From the IMG/VR virus record IMGVR_UViG_3300037421_000015, positions 1 through 39,518 of that record: 39,518 nucleotides of DNA. One strand, written 5' to 3'. A program made the translations under genes and the position numbers. How positions within the stretch are numbered: position 1 is the first letter of the stretch; the number at the start of each line of letters is the position of its first letter. The notes under the pieces are model-generated. The model ran no database searches. It was not told where the DNA came from and saw only the letters and a list, made by a program, of their open reading frames with translations. This DNA is from a virus. Below, piece by piece: positions 7,879-14,711 of this stretch.

Positions 7879-8351
7879 TCTTCGGTCACAGTCCCGAGAA
7901 CGCCGCCGTCATCGAGGCAGAGCCCGAGGTCGTCGGCCTGATCCGTACCCTGGTCCGCGCCATGCGACCCCGCTACGTCATCGAGACGGGCTGCTACCAC
8001 GGCACCACGTCACGGGCCATCGGCGAAGCACTGACCATCGGCAACCTCGACACAATGGACGTCGACTCCTACAGCGTCGAACGAGCTCACCAGGCCACCC
8101 GTGGCCTACCTGTCAAGGTTCACCACTGCTCGTCCCTCGACTTCATTCCCGACCGCCCTATCGACTTCATGTTCTTGGACTCGGGCATCGGTGACCTACG
8201 AGCTCGGGAGCTGGCGCACTTCTACCTGTGGACGCACCGCGACACCGTCGTCGCCATGCACGACTCTCGCGACCTGCCCTGGCCGCTCGGGTGGCGCCAC
8301 GTCAACCTCCCGACGTCACGGGGTCTACTCCTTCTCCAACGGGACGAATAA
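7875..8351 (+). CDS. SAM-dependent methyltransferase (class I, Methyltransf_24-like), 158 aa
   Basis: Motif I is YVIETGCYHGTTS at about residues 35-47 (the ExGxxxG SAM-binding loop). An acidic end of strand 2 (TMDVDSY) follows, then a motif-IV-like FMFLDSG and a late TVVAMHDS. These match class I methyltransferases related to small-molecule and sugar-modifying enzymes, not DNA methylases. At 158 residues it is a minimal Rossmann fold without an obvious target-recognition domain. The gene is coupled to the fibre gene upstream (ATGA overlap) and abuts the hydrolase gene. This context suggests modification of a surface glycan or of the virion. The substrate is unknown. Confidence 0.65.
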   Translation: MIFGHSPENAAVIEAEPEVVGLIRTLVRAMRPRYVIETGCYHGTTSRAIGEALTIGNLDTMDVDSYSVERAHQATRGLPVKVHHCSSLDFIPDRPIDFMFLDSGIGDLRARELAHFYLWTHRDTVVAMHDSRDLPWPLGWRHVNLPTSRGLLLLQRDE

Positions 8352-9389
8352 GTGCCGACGCATTGCTCAGGCCCGTTCGGCACGGGCCAACTCGTCGTAC
8401 CTGCGGTTCCCGGCAGCTTCGGCATCCTCGACCCCGGAGCGGGCAATCGGCGTGGCATCATCGTCGTCCTTCACGGCGGGATCGGCACAAGTCCGGGCAC
8501 TGTCCCCCAACCGACACCATCGGACACGCTCTCGCTCGACCTCCAAGGAGACGGCTGGATCGTCTTTCAACCAGCAGCCCCCGAGGACTATGTGTTTACT
8601 CCCGGCCCGAGCTATATGGGCGCTCTTTACAACGATGTCTCCAACGACGCCGGGCACGGGTCGCGCTACCAGGCCACTTACCTCGAGCAGTGGGATCATC
8701 TCATCGACTATTTCCGTCGCACTTACGGCGGTACGCGCCCTGTCGGTGTGTGGGGTGGTTCTGACGGGGGGTGGAAGGCACTGGTCACCGCAGTCAACCG
8801 CTCGGTCATCGGCTATCTTTCAGCCATCCCCGCGTGTCTGTGGGAGAACATCGGGCCGATATGGACCGGCAACGGCGTGTTCTCGAACCTGTCATGGACC
8901 GGCATGGACCTCAACGCGACGTACATGAACGCGGTGACCGTGCCGGGCATCATCCAGTACGGCACCTCTGACAACGCGGTCGGCTGGGCCGCGACGACAG
9001 TTGCCGCAGGATCCAACGGAGTCGCCGTCTCGACCTTCGCTGGCGCGGGAACCCTCAATGTGGCCGCATCGACCAACATGGTCGTCGGCCCGCGGGTACA
9101 GGTGACCGGGCTGACTGGTGGCACGGGGTCCGCAATCATCGCCTTCACCGGGACGGGCTCGGGCACGCTGACAGGTTGTACGACCGTCGCCGGCTCGGGC
9201 ACGTTGAACACCAACAACCCCGTCACGCAGAACTGGACCGACCAGATCATCACCAACGCCGTCAATGCCGGCCAGCCCGTCACTCGACGGGGCGTGGCCC
9301 AAGGTCATGTGTTCACGTCGACTGATGCCGCAGCGTTCTTCTCCTGGGTCCAGGCCAACCTCGACCCGTCCTACCCGGTAAGTTTCTGA
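8352..9389 (+). CDS. Alpha/beta hydrolase (esterase/PHB-depolymerase-like) with inserted fibre module, 345 aa
   Basis: The oxyanion-type HGG motif is at residues 41-43 (IIVVLHGG). The nucleophile elbow GGSDG is at 135-139 (Ser137). Asp207 lies in IQYGTSD and His319 in VAQGHVF; these are the expected catalytic triad. Between Asp and His, residues about 214-292 form a beta module (TVAAGSNGVAVS, VQVTGLTGG, FTGTGSGTLTGC) like one in the upstream tail fibre. The enzyme part resembles polysaccharide or polyester esterases, so de-esterification of host surface glycan is a reasonable guess. The GTG start follows the methyltransferase stop directly. A stand-alone lysis esterase is the alternative role. 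Confidence 0.65.
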   Translation: MPTHCSGPFGTGQLVVPAVPGSFGILDPGAGNRRGIIVVLHGGIGTSPGTVPQPTPSDTLSLDLQGDGWIVFQPAAPEDYVFTPGPSYMGALYNDVSNDAGHGSRYQATYLEQWDHLIDYFRRTYGGTRPVGVWGGSDGGWKALVTAVNRSVIGYLSAIPACLWENIGPIWTGNGVFSNLSWTGMDLNATYMNAVTVPGIIQYGTSDNAVGWAATTVAAGSNGVAVSTFAGAGTLNVAASTNMVVGPRVQVTGLTGGTGSAIIAFTGTGSGTLTGCTTVAGSGTLNTNNPVTQNWTDQIITNAVNAGQPVTRRGVAQGHVFTSTDAAAFFSWVQANLDPSYPVSF

Positions 9390-9390
9390 C

Positions 9391-10170
9391 ATGGCCATCG
9401 GCCGTATTGTCGACGTCTCCTCGAACGACCACAACAATCTTCCCCCCGGTGTCGGGCCGCCGATCGACTGGGTGGCGGCTAAGAACAACGGAGTCACAAC
9501 AGCCATCGTCAAGGCCACACAGGGGACGAGCTACCTGAACCCCTGGTACGCCACCGACGCTCTCCAAGCTCGAGCGGCAGGCATCGACGTGCTCGCCTAC
9601 CACTTCTGTGACTTCACCAATGCCGGCGCCGAGGCGCAATGGTTCATGTCCAACGCGGGCTCGCTGGCCGCGGTGGGCGACTTCGAGACCTCGACCAACG
9701 TGGCATGGATGCGAACGTTCCTCCAGGCCCTCGGGCGGCCCTGGGATCAGTGCGTGGGCTACGGCTCGGCGTCATCCTTCCGTAGCGTCTACCAGCAGAT
9801 CCCGGCCCTGCCGTGGGTGGCCGCCTACGGCCAGGGCTACCCCGGCTGGGGGGTCATGTGGCAGTTCACCGACAACGCTCAGATACCGGGCATCCCGACC
9901 GCGGTGGACGAGTCGAGCTGGCACGGCTCTCAGATCCAATACGACACGCTTTTCGGGGTCTACGCTCCACCAGGACCGATCGAGGAGGATGACATGGCAT
10001 CGCTCTACGTCACCAACAGCGCCGGCACCGGGTTCGTCGTCGCCCAGGATCTCTCGTCCAAGACGGGCATCGTGGACGGGGCCGACGCCGCCGCCCTGAT
10101 CGCCACCGGGCTCTACACGGCGGTCAAGATGACTGACGCGCAGATCAACGCCATCCCGAACGCCCACTAG
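9391..10170 (+). CDS. Endolysin, GH25 muramidase, 259 aa
   Basis: Family GH25 hallmarks are clear: DVS at residues 8-10 on strand 1, AIVKATQGTSYLNP, YHFCDF near 70-75, and the catalytic DFE at 97-99. VMWQFTDN and the active-site-end GIPTAVDESSWHGS follow near 160-190. GH25 enzymes cleave the MurNAc-GlcNAc bond of peptidoglycan. After a linker (GPIEEDD) the last 58 residues form a separate small domain, perhaps for wall binding. That domain has its own strong ribosome binding site and ATG in frame (9994). No signal peptide is seen, so release by the membrane proteins downstream is expected. The gene directly precedes the holin-like genes. Confidence 0.88.
   Translation: MAIGRIVDVSSNDHNNLPPGVGPPIDWVAAKNNGVTTAIVKATQGTSYLNPWYATDALQARAAGIDVLAYHFCDFTNAGAEAQWFMSNAGSLAAVGDFETSTNVAWMRTFLQALGRPWDQCVGYGSASSFRSVYQQIPALPWVAAYGQGYPGWGVMWQFTDNAQIPGIPTAVDESSWHGSQIQYDTLFGVYAPPGPIEEDDMASLYVTNSAGTGFVVAQDLSSKTGIVDGADAAALIATGLYTAVKMTDAQINAIPNAH
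9982..9996 (+). promoter_or_regulatory. Internal ribosome binding site and start codon within the endolysin gene
   Basis: GAGGAGG (9982-9988) lies five bases before an ATG at 9994 that is in the endolysin reading frame. Initiation here would give the 58-residue C-terminal domain alone. Several endolysins are known to make their wall-binding domain separately from an internal start and to assemble with the full-length enzyme. Whether this one does is inference. Confidence 0.55.
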
Positions 10171-10178
10171 GAGGATCC

Positions 10179-10418
10179 ATGAGCTTCAACTTCGACACTC
10201 AGCGTGTCTCGTCCATCGTCCGCCAGGTGCTCGCCGTTTGTGTCTCGATCATCGGCGTTCTCAGCGCCAACGGCACCATCCTCGGCTCGTTGCCGGCGTC
10301 GGTCAAGGCAATCCTGACCGCCTTTGCTCCCGTTCTCCTGGTCATCGAGCACGTCGTCAGCGACCCCTCGACAGGGACTCCCCCGCCACCGCCACCCACC
10401 ATCCCTCCCCGCCCATAA
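10179..10418 (+). CDS. Holin-like membrane protein, 79 aa
   Basis: A strong AGGAGG lies just before the ATG. Two hydrophobic segments are visible (about residues 14-32, VRQVLAVCVSIIGVLSANG, and 40-58, VKAILTAFAPVLLVIEHV). They are followed by an Asp-containing, proline-rich tail (PPPPPPTIPP). A small protein with two membrane helices placed nine bases after the endolysin gene is the classic position of a holin, which would form membrane holes and release the muramidase. No family-specific motif was identified. Confidence 0.65.
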   Translation: MSFNFDTQRVSSIVRQVLAVCVSIIGVLSANGTILGSLPASVKAILTAFAPVLLVIEHVVSDPSTGTPPPPPPTIPPRP

Positions 10419-10428
10419 CCTCACTGTC

Positions 10429-10698
10429 ATGGTCTTGGGGGTGACCACAACCGATCCGATCGCAGATGTCATCTTGGGGGCGGGGTTTGCCCTGACGCTC
10501 TACCTGGCGCTTCGCAACGGCCACAAGACTGACAAAGCGGCCGACAAGGTATCGGACAAGGTGGTGGAGGCAACCGCCAAGGTCGATGTCGTTCACGCCC
10601 TGGTCAACAGTCAGCTCGACCGGGCCATCGACCGCAAGGACGTGGCTGAAAAGCGGACGGCCGTGCTCGAAAAGGAACGCGACCAGCCCAACGGCTAA
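10429..10698 (+). CDS. Small membrane protein, second holin or lysis accessory, 89 aa
   Basis: I placed the start at ATG 10429, ten bases after the holin-like gene. This gives one membrane helix (about residues 9-27, ADVILGAGFALTLYLALRN) followed by a highly charged helical tail (KTDKAADKVSDKVVEATAKV) with coiled-coil character. Single-helix proteins with long charged tails are often the second membrane protein of actinophage lysis cassettes. It could be a holin partner, antiholin or spanin-like element; the sequence alone does not decide. Confidence 0.6.
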   Translation: MVLGVTTTDPIADVILGAGFALTLYLALRNGHKTDKAADKVSDKVVEATAKVDVVHALVNSQLDRAIDRKDVAEKRTAVLEKERDQPNG

Positions 10699-10750
10699 CC
10701 TCGGCTCGGAGATCCTGCTCTGTTCCCAACACCAAGCTGGATCCAGCAAT

Positions 10751-10779
10751 CGACCCCGGGGCCGGATACCTCGGGGTCG
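10751..10779 (+). terminator. Hairpin terminator after the lysis genes
   Basis: A perfect 8-bp stem (CGACCCCG / CGGGGTCG) encloses a 13-nt loop, 52 bases after the last lysis gene and before the recombination operon. There is no T-run, which is common for terminators in high-GC hosts. Its position between two functional modules supports the call. Confidence 0.5.
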
Positions 10780-10820
10780 GTTCGCGTCTGATTTGTCTGC
10801 GCCTTGTGACACCCCCCGCG

Positions 10821-10826
10821 TACACT
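10821..10826 (+). promoter_or_regulatory. Possible -10 element of the recombination operon
   Basis: TACACT (a TAnnnT -10) lies 28 bases before the YqaJ start and just after the terminator. No convincing -35 is found at 16-19 bp; TTGTCT is 22 bp upstream. If used, it would give a short leader carrying the AAGGAGG ribosome binding site at 10844-10850. Confidence 0.3.
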
Positions 10827-10854
10827 GAACGCGGGAACAGGGCAAGGAGGCCGT

Positions 10855-11781
10855 GTGAGTATCGAGATATTGGCGGATCTGGACGAGATCCAGCCGTCAT
10901 CGGCCGAATGGCTCAAGCTCCGCAAGCTGGGCATTGGCGGCTCCGACGCCGGGGCCATCTGCGGACTGAACCCACGGCGCACGCCCTACCAGGTATGGGC
11001 CGAGAAGGTCAACCCGTCCGAGCCCGAGGACTACGAATCCGAGCCCCAGCGGTGGGGCAAGCTGCTCGAGGCGCCCGTCCGCACTGAGTTCACCGAGCGC
11101 ACGGGCATCGAGGTCCACCCGTTCCCCCGCATGGTCCGTGACTCCAACCTCCCGTTCATGTTGGGCAACGTGGATGGCCTGACGGGCCCAGCCACCAAGA
11201 TCGACGGCATCTATGAGGGCAAGACCACCCGGTTCGCCGACCAGTGGGCCAAGAACGACGACGGATCGGTCAATGTCCCGTTCCCCGCCCTGATCCAGGG
11301 GATGCACTACCTGGCCGTGTTCGGGCTCGAGCGGGTCCACTTCGCCTGCCTGATCGGCGGCCAGGAGCTCCGCATCGCCGAGGTCGAGCGTAACGATGCC
11401 CTGATTGCCGATCTCATCGAGATCGAGGAGGCGTTCTGGCAACGGGTGATCGACCGCGAGCCGCCCGAGGTGTCGGCCGACGACGTCGGCACCCTCAAGG
11501 CCCGGTGGCAGCCCGAGGTGGGCAAGACGGTCGAGCTCGTCCCGACCTTCGGGGCCGCTCTCAAGGCCCGGGCCAAGCACAAGGCTGGGATCAAGCAGCT
11601 CGAGGAGCGGGTGAACCAGATCGACGCCGAAGTCATGGCCGCGATGGGGGACGCCGAGGAGGCCACGGTCAACGGCCGGGTCGTCGCCACCTGGAAGAAC
11701 CAGACCCGCAAGGGCTACACGGTCGAGGCCAAGACGTTCCGCAAGTTCAGCCCGAAGGAGACGACTGATGACAACGACTGA
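10855..11781 (+). CDS. YqaJ-type phage recombination exonuclease, 308 aa
   Basis: The N-terminus has the family signature IGGSDAGAICGLNPRRTPY (residues about 27-45), then GKLLEAPV with Glu72. Asp107 in LGNVDG and the EGK pair (Glu121, Lys123) complete a PD-(D/E)XK active site, and ALIQGMHYLAVFG is the usual following helix. These enzymes degrade one strand of double-stranded DNA 5' to 3', and the annealing protein loads on the exposed strand. The C-terminal third is a coiled coil followed by a small basic region. AAGGAGG sits four bases before the GTG start. It overlaps the RecT-like gene by 14 bases, the usual exonuclease-annealase pairing. Confidence 0.88.
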   Translation: MSIEILADLDEIQPSSAEWLKLRKLGIGGSDAGAICGLNPRRTPYQVWAEKVNPSEPEDYESEPQRWGKLLEAPVRTEFTERTGIEVHPFPRMVRDSNLPFMLGNVDGLTGPATKIDGIYEGKTTRFADQWAKNDDGSVNVPFPALIQGMHYLAVFGLERVHFACLIGGQELRIAEVERNDALIADLIEIEEAFWQRVIDREPPEVSADDVGTLKARWQPEVGKTVELVPTFGAALKARAKHKAGIKQLEERVNQIDAEVMAAMGDAEEATVNGRVVATWKNQTRKGYTVEAKTFRKFSPKETTDDND

Positions 11782-13087
11782 CACCACCAGCCTCGCCGAC
11801 ATCCTGGCGGCCAAGAAGGCCGACCTCGTCGTCATGCCCGAGGTCATCGAGATTGAGGCCAACGAGCATGGCGAAATCGTGTCGGTGGCGGCCACGGAGG
11901 TTTCGCCAACCGAAGGAGGGGATTCGTCAGCCCTCCCCGTGGTCGCCCCGGCACCTGTCGAGGTCCGCTACCCCGAGGTCCCGCCCAGGGTGGTCGGCGG
12001 GCTGCCGTACATCCGTGACTACGCCAAGCTGGCCAAGACCATCTGCCAAACCGAAATGGTGCCTGACAGCCTCAAAGGCCGCTACGACGCCATCACGGCC
12101 GTATTCATGGCGGGCTATGAGCTGGGCATGGGCCCGATGCAATCGCTCAACAGCTTCGACATGATCCAAGGACGACCGTCCCTTAAGCCCGAGGCCATGC
12201 GGGCCCTCATCATGGACAAGGGCCATTTGTTCGTTCTCGGCGAGGGTGAGGGATACGCCGAGGTCACGGCACGGCGCAAGGATTGGGGAGCCGATTTCCC
12301 CACCCAGGTCTATCGCTACGACCTCGGCGACGCCGCCCAAGCGGGCCTAGCTGAGAAACCGAACTGGAGAAAAATGCCCCGTGACATGCTGGCCGCTCGA
12401 GCAACGGGTGGCGCTGGCCGGCGCTGGTTTGCCGATGTCATCGCCGGCATGTCCTACACAACCGAGGAAGTCCGAGACTTTTCCGGGCCTGAACAGGAGG
12501 TAACGCCATCACCGCCCACGCCATCCCCGACACCTCCGTCCGATGCAACGCCAAAGGCTGCGGACGAGTCCCGTGGTCGGGAGCCCCAGGACTCTACGCC
12601 TGCTATTACGACCGACCCGCCCAAGAGGCCCCGAGGACGCCCCAGGAAGGCGACGACGCCCCCCAAGGATGCACCTGGCCCTGCTGCGTCGGCGACCTCG
12701 ACTACTGCCCCCAAGAGGCCCCGAGGACGCCCCAGGAAGGCGACGACGCCCCCCAAGGATGCACCTGGCCCTGCTGCGTCGGCGACCTCGACTACTGCCC
12801 CCGAGAGCGAGCCGACGACTGCCCCAAGCACGCCGCCCGAGCTGAATAGCGAAGGTGACGCCAGTGTCACCCGCTCGATGCTCACGGCGCTCACGCAGAT
12901 AATCGCTGGGCTCCCGCAGGTCCAGCAACCGCTCTGTCGGGCGTTTATCCGTGAGCACTACCCCGAGGGATCCGCCGACCTCGGCCAGGCCGACATCCAA
13001 AAGTGCATCGACATCGCCGCGGGCTGGCCCGACTCGGCCGCCCAGCACCCGATCCCCGAGGCCGACCAGACCATCCCGATGTTCTGA
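11768..13087 (+). CDS. RecT-like single-strand annealing protein with C-terminal AT-hooks, 439 aa
   Basis: The core (about residues 75-240) contains YAKLAKTICQTEMVP, AVFMAGYELGMGPMQSLN and FDMIQGRPSLKPEAM, a pattern typical of actinophage RecT-family annealing proteins. It is followed by RATGGAGRRWFADVIAGMSY. These proteins coat single strands and promote annealing. Beyond the core lies a disordered Pro/Thr/Ala region with two identical 30-residue repeats (residues 285-344), each carrying KRPRGRPRK, an AT-hook-like minor-groove binder. A final conserved-looking helical domain (TRSMLTALTQIIAG...) ends the protein. The partner is the YqaJ nuclease upstream. The appended AT-hooks are unusual for a RecT protein. 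Confidence 0.8.
   Translation: MTTTDTTSLADILAAKKADLVVMPEVIEIEANEHGEIVSVAATEVSPTEGGDSSALPVVAPAPVEVRYPEVPPRVVGGLPYIRDYAKLAKTICQTEMVPDSLKGRYDAITAVFMAGYELGMGPMQSLNSFDMIQGRPSLKPEAMRALIMDKGHLFVLGEGEGYAEVTARRKDWGADFPTQVYRYDLGDAAQAGLAEKPNWRKMPRDMLAARATGGAGRRWFADVIAGMSYTTEEVRDFSGPEQEVTPSPPTPSPTPPSDATPKAADESRGREPQDSTPAITTDPPKRPRGRPRKATTPPKDAPGPAASATSTTAPKRPRGRPRKATTPPKDAPGPAASATSTTAPESEPTTAPSTPPELNSEGDASVTRSMLTALTQIIAGLPQVQQPLCRAFIREHYPEGSADLGQADIQKCIDIAAGWPDSAAQHPIPEADQTIPMF
12621..12800 (+). repeat. Tandem 90-bp duplication encoding AT-hook repeats
   Basis: Bases 12621-12710 and 12711-12800 are identical, including all third codon positions. Each copy encodes 30 residues containing RPRGRPRK followed by a Thr/Pro/Ala linker. 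Perfect identity suggests either a recent duplication or continuing recombination between the copies. Confidence 0.95.
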
Positions 13088-13185
13088 TGGAAGCACGTCG
13101 ATTGGCCAATATCGCAATGGGGTTGGGCATCTTCTCGTTCTGCCTGGCCATCGTCGGCCTGGTCCTGGCGATTATGGGACTCTGA
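13087..13185 (+). CDS. Membrane microprotein, 32 aa
   Basis: The ATG at 13087 overlaps the stop of the RecT-like gene by one base. After a short basic head (MEARRLA) the whole remainder is one hydrophobic helix (LGIFSFCLAIVGLVLAIMG). Its stop overlaps the next ATG by one base, so it is translationally coupled on both sides. Coupling and GC-rich codons support a real gene. The function is unknown; a membrane protein in a recombination operon is unexpected. Confidence 0.6.
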   Translation: MEARRLANIAMGLGIFSFCLAIVGLVLAIMGL

Positions 13186-13316
13186 TGACCATTATCGACC
13201 TGCCGGGTTGGGCGCTCGGGCTCCTGATCGGCGTCTATGCCCTCTTGACCTATCTGCTGGGGTTCGTGGTCGGCCGCCGCTACCGTTCTCGGCGTTACGT
13301 TCGGCGCCCCCGGTGA
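13185..13316 (+). CDS. Membrane microprotein with basic tail, 43 aa
   Basis: One membrane helix (ALGLLIGVYALLTYLLGFVVG, about residues 10-30) is followed by a strongly basic tail (GRRYRSRRYVRRPR). The positive tail would remain in the cytoplasm. It starts one base into the stop of the preceding microprotein, and its end overlaps the next GTG by four bases. The pair 13087-13316 may work together. No family was recognised. Confidence 0.6.
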   Translation: MTIIDLPGWALGLLIGVYALLTYLLGFVVGRRYRSRRYVRRPR

Positions 13317-13468
13317 CCAAGCTCTCAAAAGCCGCAGACGCCATCGAGGCCGAATGGGCGAGACATCCCCGTCCCAGCCCCTACCAGTCCCGAGAGGCTC
13401 GTATACAGGCGTATACGGAGCGTCTGCTGCGTCAACTGGTGGACCTGCTGCGGGACAACGTGAAATGA
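13313..13468 (+). CDS. Small helical protein, 51 aa
   Basis: The GTG at 13313 overlaps the previous stop (GTGA). The sequence is charged and probably helical (KAADAIEAEWARHPRPSPYQ, then QAYTERLLRQLVDLLRDNV). The stop overlaps the ATG of the nuclease gene by three bases. It is coupled to the PD-(D/E)XK nuclease and could be an accessory to it. I do not recognise it. Confidence 0.55.
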   Translation: MTKLSKAADAIEAEWARHPRPSPYQSREARIQAYTERLLRQLVDLLRDNVK

Positions 13469-13800
13469 CCAGCCCCCAACGTAGGAAAGGATCCCATTTC
13501 GAGCGGGACGTCGTGGCCTATTTCCAAAATCACGGATTCCCCTTCGTAGAGCGTGCCTACGGTGCCGGGCGACCCGACGACCGGGGGGACATCGACGGGC
13601 TCGAGCACTGGACGCTCGAGTGCAAGAATCACGCCCGGCTCGCCCTGGCCGAATGGTGCGACGAGGCCGAGGCCGAGCGTCTGAACGGCCGACGCCGGCA
13701 CTGGGCTGTCATCTTCAAGCGGCGCCGTAAGCCCATCGCGAACACCTACGTCCTAATGGACCTCGAAACCTTCGCCCACCTGGTCAGCGGACCCGATTGA
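13465..13800 (+). CDS. PD-(D/E)XK nuclease, Holliday-junction-resolvase-like, 111 aa
   Basis: The ATG at 13465 gives a compact domain: KGSHFERDVVAYF with Glu13, then GAGRPDDRGDIDG with Asp42, then LECKN with Glu52 and Lys54. These are the catalytic positions of archaeal-type resolvases (Hjc) and related phage nucleases. The length matches that family. In phages such enzymes cut branched DNA before packaging or during recombination. It sits at the end of the YqaJ-RecT operon, which supports a recombination role. A different structure-specific or nicking specificity cannot be excluded. Confidence 0.75.
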   Translation: MTSPQRRKGSHFERDVVAYFQNHGFPFVERAYGAGRPDDRGDIDGLEHWTLECKNHARLALAEWCDEAEAERLNGRRRHWAVIFKRRRKPIANTYVLMDLETFAHLVSGPD

Positions 13801-14012
13801 AACGAGCTATCGCCCTCTGCTACGGGCCGCACCCTGGGCACAAGTTCGGCGAGTTTCGGTACTGGTCCCTGGATCTCCCTGACAGCGCCACTCATTCGGA
13901 TTCCCCCGCCGTTCTTGATCGGTTCATCCGGCCCATGCTCGGACCCTGTCCCGAATGTGGCCGGGAGGCATCGTCCATCGAAATCATCCCTGGGCCGCCA
14001 GACTTCGACTGA
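13797..14012 (+). CDS. Hypothetical protein with CPEC motif, 71 aa
   Basis: The start is TTG overlapping the nuclease stop (TTGA). One CPEC pair near residue 51 suggests half a zinc site; two such chains could form one zinc-binding unit, or a Cys7/His12 pair may complete it. The last gene of the recombination operon, it ends ten bases before the hairpin at 14022. The function is unknown. Confidence 0.5.
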   Translation: MKRAIALCYGPHPGHKFGEFRYWSLDLPDSATHSDSPAVLDRFIRPMLGPCPECGREASSIEIIPGPPDFD

Positions 14013-14021
14013 CGCGACGAA

Positions 14022-14039
14022 CCCCCGCCGAAGCGGGGG
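14022..14039. terminator. Bidirectional hairpin terminator between convergent operons
   Basis: CCCCCGC, a CGAA tetraloop and GCGGGGG form a perfect 7-bp GC stem just after the last + strand gene and downstream of the leftward cluster ending at 14075. It could stop transcription from both sides. No T-run follows. Confidence 0.65.
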
Positions 14040-14074
14040 CCGTCACCGTTAACCGTTGTGTATCACCGTTGCGC

Positions 14075-14233
14075 CTAGAACGCTACAGCGTTCCCCCAGC
14101 CGTCGTGCGGAGGGTTCTCCGGGTCGGGTGGATCGTCCCAGCATCCACCAGGCTCGCCGCATAGACCATCGCAGCTCGACCAGTGGACCTCGGTCGGCCA
14201 GACCTCGCCGGATTCCACGTCGTCCTTGGTCAT
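14075..14233 (-). CDS. Acidic Trp/Cys-rich microprotein, 52 aa
   Basis: The ATG at 14233 overlaps the stop of the upstream minus-strand gene (ATGA). The sequence begins MTKDDVESGEVWPTEVHW and has three cysteines (SSCDGLCGEPGGCW), four Trp and many Asp/Glu/Pro, ending NAVAF. The Cys pattern could bind a metal. It is the last gene of the leftward cluster before the terminator. There is no recognisable homology. Coupled start and compact length argue that it is real. Confidence 0.5.
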   Translation of the reverse strand: MTKDDVESGEVWPTEVHWSSCDGLCGEPGGCWDDPPDPENPPHDGWGNAVAF

Positions 14234-14523
14234 GTCAGCGCCTCGACATTCTCAAGCCATGAGTATGCCAACGCCCGCCAATCAGTTTCCGCCAAGGCGT
14301 GCGTGAACAGGTCGAGCACGAACGTGCCGTGGTCGAATAGCTCAGGCACCTCACGTTGAGCGGTTGTGTTGACCATCTCCTCAAGCCAATCTGCCAAACG
14401 GATCGCGCAATCCTGCTCGGTCCCTCCCTCGGCGATTGCCATGCGGGCATATTCCATTGCCTCGCAGTAAAGCCCCTGGTCATTACTCAGCCAAAGGTCG
14501 ATGGTGTGCGTGGTGTCAGTCAT
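14230..14523 (-). CDS. Hypothetical acidic helical protein, 97 aa
   Basis: I chose ATG 14523 because it overlaps the stop of the preceding gene (ATGA). The protein is acidic and probably all-helical (LWLSNDQGLYCEAMEYARMA, EQDCAIRLADWLEEMV, FTHALAETDWRALAYSWLENV). The pattern resembles small phage proteins of unknown function often found in early clusters. It is translationally coupled on both sides. No function is assigned. Confidence 0.6.
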   Translation of the reverse strand: MTDTTHTIDLWLSNDQGLYCEAMEYARMAIAEGGTEQDCAIRLADWLEEMVNTTAQREVPELFDHGTFVLDLFTHALAETDWRALAYSWLENVEALT

Positions 14524-14675
14524 CGCGCTCGACCTCCCCGGCAAATGCGGGCCTTGACTTCACGGGCGATTGCCTGCGTAGCGTCGTGGTCACCTACCGT
14601 CAACGCCATTGCATACATGGACCGTAGGCGATCCACGCTCAAGGCGCCCAAGTTGAGTTGTTCAGTTGTTGTCAT
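14520..14675 (-). CDS. Hypothetical protein, 51 aa
   Basis: ATG 14675 is preceded by AAAGGG nine bases upstream; an in-frame TTG 12 codons earlier lacks a binding site, so I prefer the ATG. The protein is helical (LSVDRLRSMYAMALTVGD, ATQAIAREVKARI) with a basic end. Its stop overlaps the next gene by four bases. The function is unknown. Confidence 0.55.
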   Translation of the reverse strand: MTTTEQLNLGALSVDRLRSMYAMALTVGDHDATQAIAREVKARICRGGRAR

Positions 14676-14711
14676 TGCTCTGTTCCCTTTCTGTTGTGTG
14701 TCCGTTGTCAA

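Noticed and set aside
12621-12800. CRISPR-like or iteron repeat
   Set aside because: The two copies are directly adjacent without spacers, in frame, and encode protein repeats; this is a coding duplication.
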